Source: Billgrantia endophytica
GTDB lineage: Bacteria > Pseudomonadota > Gammaproteobacteria > Pseudomonadales > Halomonadaceae
Assembly: GCF_002879615.1 (NCBI RefSeq)
Contig: NZ_PNRF01000012.1
Coordinates: 255,659-319,658 of the forward strand
Length of the DNA stretch: 64,000 nt
Direction of reading: 5' to 3'
Part shown: one piece after another, positions 59,317-64,000 of the stretch
Layout of the letters: each line of letters starts with the position of its first letter
How positions within the stretch are numbered: position 1 is the stretch's first letter
Notes under the pieces: generated by a model
Database searches by the model: none
What the model saw: the letters and a program-made list of their open reading frames with translations, nothing else
Told to the model about the DNA's origin: nothing
Program-made: the position numbers and the translations under genes

Positions 59317-60348
59317 TCATCGAGGTGCGGCCAGGGTTTCCATCGGCCAGCGCGGCGTGGCTTTCATGATACCGATCTCGTCATGTTCACCGGCCAGCAG
59401 CCGCTGCGCTCCCACGTAGGCGATCATGGCGCCGTTGTCGGTGCAGAAACGGCCACGCGGGTAGAAGGCTTGCGCGCTGCGTTTGTCGGTTTCACGCTCC
59501 AGTCGCTCGCGCAGGCGCACATTGGCGCTGACCCCACCTGCCACCACCAGCCGTTTCAGCCCGGTGTCGTCCAGCGCCCGGCGACACTTGATGACCAGCG
59601 TGTCGACCACGGCTTCCTCGAAGGCCCGGGCCACATCGGCGCGGGCCTGGTCGTCGAGCCCACCCTCCTGTTCCAGTTTGCGCAGAGTGGTCAGGGTGTG
59701 GGTCTTGAGCCCCGAGAAGCTGAAATCGAGACCGGGGCGGTCGGTCATCGGGCGTGGGAAGCGGAAGCGGCCCGGATCGCCTTCCTCCGCCAGCTTCGCC
59801 ACACGAGGTCCGCCCGGGTAGTCGAGCCCCAGCATCTTGGCGGCCTTGTCAAAGGCCTCGCCGGCGGCATCGTCCACCGACTCGCCCAGTAGCCGATAGC
59901 ATCCCAGCCCCTGGACTTCCACCAGTTGCGTATGTCCGCCGGAAACCAGGAGTGCCACGAAGGGAAACGCAGGAGGGGTCGGCTCCAGCATGGGCGCCAG
60001 GAGGTGCCCCTCCATGTGATGTACGCCCAATACCGGTATCCCCAGCGCCCGCGCCATGCCATGGGCGGTGCTGGCCCCTACCATGAGGGCCCCGACCAGG
60101 CCGGGGCCGGCGGTATAGGTAATCGCGTCCAGCTCGGTGCGTGTCACGCCGGCCTCGTCGAGAACCTGCTGAATCAGCGGCAGCAGCCGACGGGTGTGGT
60201 CCCGCGAGGCGAGTTCGGGCACGACGCCGCCGTACTCGGCGTGCATGGCGACCTGGCTGTAGAGGGCATCGGCCACAAGGCCAAGCTCGGTGTCGTAGAG
60301 GGCAACGCCGGTCTCGTCGCAGGAGGTTTCGATGCCGAGTACTAGCAT
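59317..60348 (-). CDS. tsaD: tRNA N6-adenosine threonylcarbamoyltransferase TsaD
   Basis: The 343-aa product has the [19 protein letters not shown] start, the metal ligands His111 and His115 in HMEGH, and LVSGGHTQL. With TsaB/C/E it makes t6A37 in ANN-decoding tRNAs. The ATG at 60348 gives the standard length; the longer frame adds a non-conserved stretch. It is divergent from rpsU, as usual. Confidence 0.96.
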   Translation of the reverse strand: MLVLGIETSCDETGVALYDTELGLVADALYSQVAMHAEYGGVVPELASRDHTRRLLPLIQQVLDEAGVTRTELDAITYTAGPGLVGALMVGASTAHGMARALGIPVLGVHHMEGHLLAPMLEPTPPAFPFVALLVSGGHTQLVEVQGLGCYRLLGESVDDAAGEAFDKAAKMLGLDYPGGPRVAKLAEEGDPGRFRFPRPMTDRPGLDFSFSGLKTHTLTTLRKLEQEGGLDDQARADVARAFEEAVVDTLVIKCRRALDDTGLKRLVVAGGVSANVRLRERLERETDKRSAQAFYPRGRFCTDNGAMIAYVGAQRLLAGEHDEIGIMKATPRWPMETLAAPR

Positions 60349-60536
60349 GATGCGGGCTCGCGGAAGGGGAGAAGACACCATTCTAGCAAATCGTCTTGTC
60401 GCGGACCGCCGAAGGGTTCTGTAAAGAGCAACCGGCGTGCGTCGGTCGAGCCGGCGTGTGCCGAGATGCAGCGGGCGACTGACTGAAGGGCTGCTGGCGC
60501 CGCCAGCCCGGGGTGTCGAAAGTGGCAGCAAGGAAT

Positions 60537-60565
60537 TTGCAAAGCGATGAACTGGCGTCTAGAAT
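60537..60565 (+). promoter_or_regulatory. Promoter of the rpsU-dnaG-rpoD operon
   Basis: TTGCAA and TAGAAT are exactly 17 bp apart, leaving a leader of about 165 nt. The 386-bp tsaD-rpsU gap holds no other gene. The same hexamers and spacing occur upstream of rpsF. Confidence 0.75.
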
Positions 60566-60734
60566 ACTGTGCGCTGTAGGACTGGGTCGTGCATCCAGGG
60601 GCGCTTCCGCCTGCTAGTGCCGCTTTTGACATCGGTGGCGTGCTGCCGATCTCATCGTGGCGATCGCGGAGGTTGTCCAAAGGGGGTGTGCGTACAAACC
60701 GAACTCAAGAAATTTTAAGGTAGGTGAGTGCTTA

Positions 60735-60950
60735 ATGCCTTCTGTCAAAGTACGTGATAATGAGCCGTTTGACGTAGCGCTGCGTCGTTTCAAGCGTTCC
60801 TGTGAAAAAGCCGGCATTCTGTCCGAGGTTCGCCGTCGCGAGCACTACGAGAAGCCGACTGCAGAGCGCAAGCGCAAGGCAGCAGCTGCGGTGAAGCGTC
60901 ACGCCAAGAAGCTCCAGCGTGAGCGGAAGCGTTTCGAAAGGCTTTATTGA
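60735..60950 (+). CDS. rpsU: 30S ribosomal protein S21
   Basis: The 71-aa product is the standard S21: [39 protein letters not shown] and a basic tail. It helps mRNA initiation on the 30S subunit. The start follows AAGGTAGGTGAG. It heads the macromolecular synthesis operon. Confidence 0.98.
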   Translation: MPSVKVRDNEPFDVALRRFKRSCEKAGILSEVRRREHYEKPTAERKRKAAAAVKRHAKKLQRERKRFERLY

Positions 60951-61008
60951 TCCGTACTGTGGGGTGGTCGAGGCGTATTGCGTCGGCTGTCCTGGAAGGA
61001 TGACCAAG

Positions 61009-61037
61009 CGGCCGCCGGCGGGTGGCCGTTTGTTTTT
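61009..61037 (+). terminator. Attenuating terminator between rpsU and dnaG
   Basis: CGGCCGCC/GGTGGCCG (one G-T pair) around a GGCG loop is followed by TTTGTTTTT. E. coli has a comparable terminator here that limits dnaG expression relative to rpsU. Confidence 0.85.
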
Positions 61038-61096
61038 CCGCCTGAGTCTGCCACGCCCTTTATCCGCCTGTCCCGTTCGGAGGTGGCGATACCCGC

Positions 61097-62923
61097 ATGG
61101 CCGGTCAGATACCGCAGCGTTTCATCGATGATTTGCTGGCCCGCGTCGACGTAGTCGAGATAGTGGGCGAGCGAGTGCAACTGAAAAAGACCGGGCGCAA
61201 CCATTCCGGCCTGTGCCCCTTTCATCAGGAAAAGACGCCGTCCTTTACCGTTAGCGCCGACAAGCAGTTCTATCACTGCTTTGGCTGTGGCGCCCATGGC
61301 AATGCCCTGCGCTTCCTGATGGAGTACGACAACCTGCGCTTTCCCGATGCGGTGGAGCAACTGGCTTCCCGGCTCGGCATCGAGGTGCCTCGCGAGGGCG
61401 CCGACGATCCGCGCGCTCAGGCTCGGGATCGCAAGCGTCAGGAAGGGGTCAATCTGCTGGAGCTGTCGGCGAGTTTCTTTCGTGAACGGCTGAAGATGCC
61501 GGAGGGGAAGGGCGCCCGGGACTATCTGGCGACGCGTGGCCTCTCGCCCGAGATACAGACTGAGTTTGGCATCGGCTACGCGCCGGATGACTGGGAGGCT
61601 CTCAAGCGCCACCTGTCGGCGAGGGAGATCCCCGAGTCCGTCCAGATCGAGTACGGTCTGCTGGTGCATCGCGAGGAGAGCGGGCGAACCTACGATCGCT
61701 TCCGCGACCGGGTGATTTTCCCGATCCGCGACATTCGAGGCCGGACCATCGCCTTCGGCGGCCGGGTCCTGGGGGATGCCAAGCCCAAGTACTTGAATTC
61801 ACCGGAAACACCGGTGTTCCACAAGGGGCGGGAACTCTACGGGCTTTTCGAGGCGCGTCAGGCCAACTCCCGGATGGAGCGCTTGCTGATCGTGGAAGGC
61901 TACATGGACGTGGTGGCGCTGGCCCAGTTCGGGATCCGCAACGCCGTGGCGACCCTGGGCACATCGACCAGCGAGGACCATCTGTCGCGCCTGTTTCGCA
62001 TGGTCGACGAGGTGGTGTTCTGCTTCGATGGCGACCGGGCCGGGCGTCAGGCCGCCACGCGGGCGCTCGAGACCGTGCTGCCACAGATGATCGATGGCCG
62101 CCAGGCTCGGTTTCTGTTCCTGCCCGAAGGGGAGGACCCGGATACCCTGGTGCGGCGTGAGGGCGCAGAAACCTTCGTCGATCGGATTGCCTGCGCCAGT
62201 CCGCTATCGGAGTTTCTCTTCGACCAGGCGGCGCGAGGGCGCGACCTGGCGCGTATCGAGGATCGTGAACGCTATGCCAGCCAGGTCCTGATGGCAATCG
62301 CCCAACTGCCGGATGGGGTGTTGAAGTCGTTGCTCCTGAATGAACTTTCTCGGCGCACAGGAGTCGATCAGGCGCGCTTCGAAGCGCTGATGGCGCGCGC
62401 CGAGAGTGGCTCGAGGCAGCCTGCCGAGGCGGAAGTGGCGCCCGTGCCGGCGGCGCCTTCCCCCTTGAAAGGGCCGGGGGTTGCCGCGCGATCCGGTAAG
62501 GCGTCGCTGGGATTGGTGGCACGAATCCTTCAGTTACTGGTACATGAGCCGATATTGATAGAACGCCTGCCGGAAGACGACGACTGGTACCCCGAGGGGG
62601 ACGCGGATGTGCCCCTGTGTCGCGAGGTGGTACGCCTGCTGCGTGCAGGACGCTATCGCAGCGCCCAGGTGCTGTTGGCGCACTTTCATGGTAGTGAGCA
62701 GGGGCAGCGGCTGGCGGAACTGGCGAGGCGTGAATTGCTGATTCCTCGCGGGGTCCGGGCGGATGAGCTCGATGGGCTGATCGAGCATTTCCGCCGGCAT
62801 CAGCAGCGCCCTTCTTGCCAGGAGCAGATCGATGCCCTGTTGACAAGACAGCGCAGTGGCGAACGGCTTTCGCCTGAGGAGCGTCAGCGCCTGATGGCGC
62901 TGCTGGCAGAGCTGGGAAGTTGA
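61097..62923 (+). CDS. dnaG: DNA primase DnaG
   Basis: The 608-aa product has the N-terminal zinc finger (CPFHQEKTPSF, HCFGCGAHG), the RNA polymerase/TOPRIM core (VEGYMDVVALAQFG, CFDGDRAGRQAA) and a C-terminal DnaB-binding helical domain. It makes primers for replication. The ATG 61097 follows a GGAGG at some distance (about 13 bases), which fits weak translation as known for dnaG. Confidence 0.97.
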   Translation: MAGQIPQRFIDDLLARVDVVEIVGERVQLKKTGRNHSGLCPFHQEKTPSFTVSADKQFYHCFGCGAHGNALRFLMEYDNLRFPDAVEQLASRLGIEVPREGADDPRAQARDRKRQEGVNLLELSASFFRERLKMPEGKGARDYLATRGLSPEIQTEFGIGYAPDDWEALKRHLSAREIPESVQIEYGLLVHREESGRTYDRFRDRVIFPIRDIRGRTIAFGGRVLGDAKPKYLNSPETPVFHKGRELYGLFEARQANSRMERLLIVEGYMDVVALAQFGIRNAVATLGTSTSEDHLSRLFRMVDEVVFCFDGDRAGRQAATRALETVLPQMIDGRQARFLFLPEGEDPDTLVRREGAETFVDRIACASPLSEFLFDQAARGRDLARIEDRERYASQVLMAIAQLPDGVLKSLLLNELSRRTGVDQARFEALMARAESGSRQPAEAEVAPVPAAPSPLKGPGVAARSGKASLGLVARILQLLVHEPILIERLPEDDDWYPEGDADVPLCREVVRLLRAGRYRSAQVLLAHFHGSEQGQRLAELARRELLIPRGVRADELDGLIEHFRRHQQRPSCQEQIDALLTRQRSGERLSPEERQRLMALLAELGS

Positions 62924-62963
62924 TGGTGGCAGGTCAGGGATGACGAAGGAAATTGGTAGTGGG

Positions 62964-62991
62964 GTTGAAATCTCTTCTACCATCACCACAT
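62964..62991 (+). promoter_or_regulatory. Possible heat-shock (sigma-32-like) promoter before rpoD
   Basis: GTTGAAA (62964-62970) is followed after 15 bp by CCACAT (62986-62991), one base from the CCCCAT core of sigma-32 promoters. It lies about 180 bp before rpoD. A separate TATACT box at 63095-63100 may be a vegetative -10. Both are motif matches only. Confidence 0.3.
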
Positions 62992-63171
62992 AGAGAGCAC
63001 GACCCGGACTCCGGCGCCAGCATAACCGGATAAATTAACACACCTGAGCGGTTGAGCAAATGAGGCGAACTGGCGGGCAGGGGGTATTTCCCGCTATACT
63101 GTTCGGCTTCATGAGTTTTCTCCACCCCAGCGCTCAGGTGCTTCATTCTTCTTCGTCGAGATAGGGTTTCT

Positions 63172-64000
63172 ATGGCTGGAAATGCGCAGCAGCAGTCACG
63201 CCTGAAGGAGTTGATCGCGCGCGGCAAGGAACAGGGCTACCTGACCTATGCCGAGGTCAACGACCACCTTCCCGAGGATATCGCCGATCCCGATCAGGTG
63301 GAAGACATCATCGGCATGATCAATGACATGGGTATCAGCGTCGTCGAGGTGGCACCCGACGAAGACACGCTGATGATGTCCGATCACTCCGCTGACGAGT
63401 CGGCCGCCGAGGAAGCGGTGGCGGCACTGGCCGCGGTAGAGAGCGATGTGGGTCGCACCACCGACCCGGTGCGCATGTACATGCGTGAAATGGGAACCGT
63501 CGAGCTGCTGACGCGTGAAGGCGAGATCGAAATCGCCAAGCGTATCGAGGAAGGTACCCGCGAGGTCATGTCCGCATTGGCCTGGTTGCCCGGGGCGGTG
63601 GATTCCATCCTCAAGGCCTACGATGCCACCCAGGACGAGGAAGCGCCAGGGCGCCTGTCCGACCTGTTCTCCGGCTTCATCGACCCCGACGAGGGCATTC
63701 CGGGCGTCGCCGAAGCGGAAGTTCCCGAAGAGGAGCTTCGTGACGACACCGAGAGCGAGGGAGACGACGAGGCCGACGACGAGGCCGAGGAAGAGACCGT
63801 GGGCGGTCCCGATCCCGAGGAAGCCAAGGCGCGCTTCGAGCAGATCCGCGAGCAGAACGAGCTGGTACGCCTGGCCATCGAGACGCATGGTCGTGCCAGT
63901 GCCGAAGCCCGGGCCGAGATGACTCGCCTGGCCGAGCTGTTCTCGCCGATCAAGCTGGTGCCCAAGCATTTCGAGCGCCTGGTCAACCAGGTGCGGATCA
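63172..64000 (+). CDS. rpoD: RNA polymerase sigma factor RpoD (3' end outside the window)
   Basis: The first 276 residues are present. Region 1.1 begins MAGNAQQQSRLKELIARGKEQGYLTYAEVNDHLPEDI, region 1.2 is DPVRMYMREMGTVELLTREGEIEIAKRIE, and then comes the acidic non-conserved region of proteobacterial sigma-70. The rest, including regions 2-4, lies beyond the window. It follows dnaG in the classic order. Confidence 0.97.
   Translation, partial: MAGNAQQQSRLKELIARGKEQGYLTYAEVNDHLPEDIADPDQVEDIIGMINDMGISVVEVAPDEDTLMMSDHSADESAAEEAVAALAAVESDVGRTTDPVRMYMREMGTVELLTREGEIEIAKRIEEGTREVMSALAWLPGAVDSILKAYDATQDEEAPGRLSDLFSGFIDPDEGIPGVAEAEVPEEELRDDTESEGDDEADDEAEEETVGGPDPEEAKARFEQIREQNELVRLAIETHGRASAEARAEMTRLAELFSPIKLVPKHFERLVNQVRI

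Overview
The window is a 64 kb piece of a bacterial chromosome from a high-GC gammaproteobacterium, most likely a halophile of the Halomonadaceae (Halomonas-like). This is inferred from three things: the gene orders (rpsF-rpsR-membrane protein-rplI-dnaB; lptD-surA-pdxA-rsmA-apaG-apaH-glpE-cca; rpsU-dnaG-rpoD), which match the Pseudomonas/Halomonas branch; two complete Mrp-type cation/proton antiporter operons, as expected of a salt-tolerant, alkali-tolerant cell; and a PHA-synthesis regulator, a HiPIP and a caa3-type oxidase. I see no prophage, insertion sequence, integron or CRISPR array. The region is mostly core chromosome.

Layout. 1-310: tRNA-Asp (partial), tRNA-Val, tRNA-Asp and a terminator. 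468-2477: fadH. 2716-7695: the stress cluster prkA-yeaH-spoVR behind two palindromes. 7792-9238: HiPIP, ogt and a small HemJ/CopD-like membrane protein. 9293-13730: a caa3-type cytochrome oxidase (subunit II with fused cytochrome c, fused subunit I+III, small membrane protein) head to head with a DUF2231 protein. 13848-16841: a stand-alone Lrp-type ligand-binding protein, a membrane-anchored nuclease, and a MipA/OmpV outer-membrane protein with an upstream TetR regulator and a strong inverted repeat between them. 17109-17513: three tRNA-Leu(CAG) genes. 17748-24692: rnr-rlmB, rpsF-rpsR-DUF2232-rplI, dnaB. 24769-26887: two small proteins and hemH.

26978-39219 holds two Mrp operons back to back: a six-gene type with mrpA and mrpB fused on the minus strand, and a seven-gene type on the plus strand. 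39342-47976: lytic transglycosylase, PRC-barrel-like protein, retropepsin-like protein, rsmE, phaR, purD, thioesterase, phosphoribulokinase, hinT, coq7 and an OsmC protein. 48041-57648: murU-amgK (cell-wall recycling) divergent from lptD-surA-pdxA-rsmA-apaG-apaH-glpE-cca. 57672-60348: folB-folK, plsY and tsaD. 60537-64000: the rpsU-dnaG-rpoD macromolecular synthesis operon, with rpoD cut by the window end.

The points most worth a second look are a SurA that has lost both parvulin domains while keeping the chaperone core and C-terminal helix; the mirror-image pair of different Mrp operons; a CCA-adding enzyme lacking the HD motif; a 15-bp-arm inverted repeat between the tetR and mipA-like genes; a purD leader with mutually exclusive hairpins, one terminator-like; and palindrome pairs or arrays upstream of prkA and of a DUF6482 gene. 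No wholly new multi-gene system is evident; most genes belong to recognisable families.
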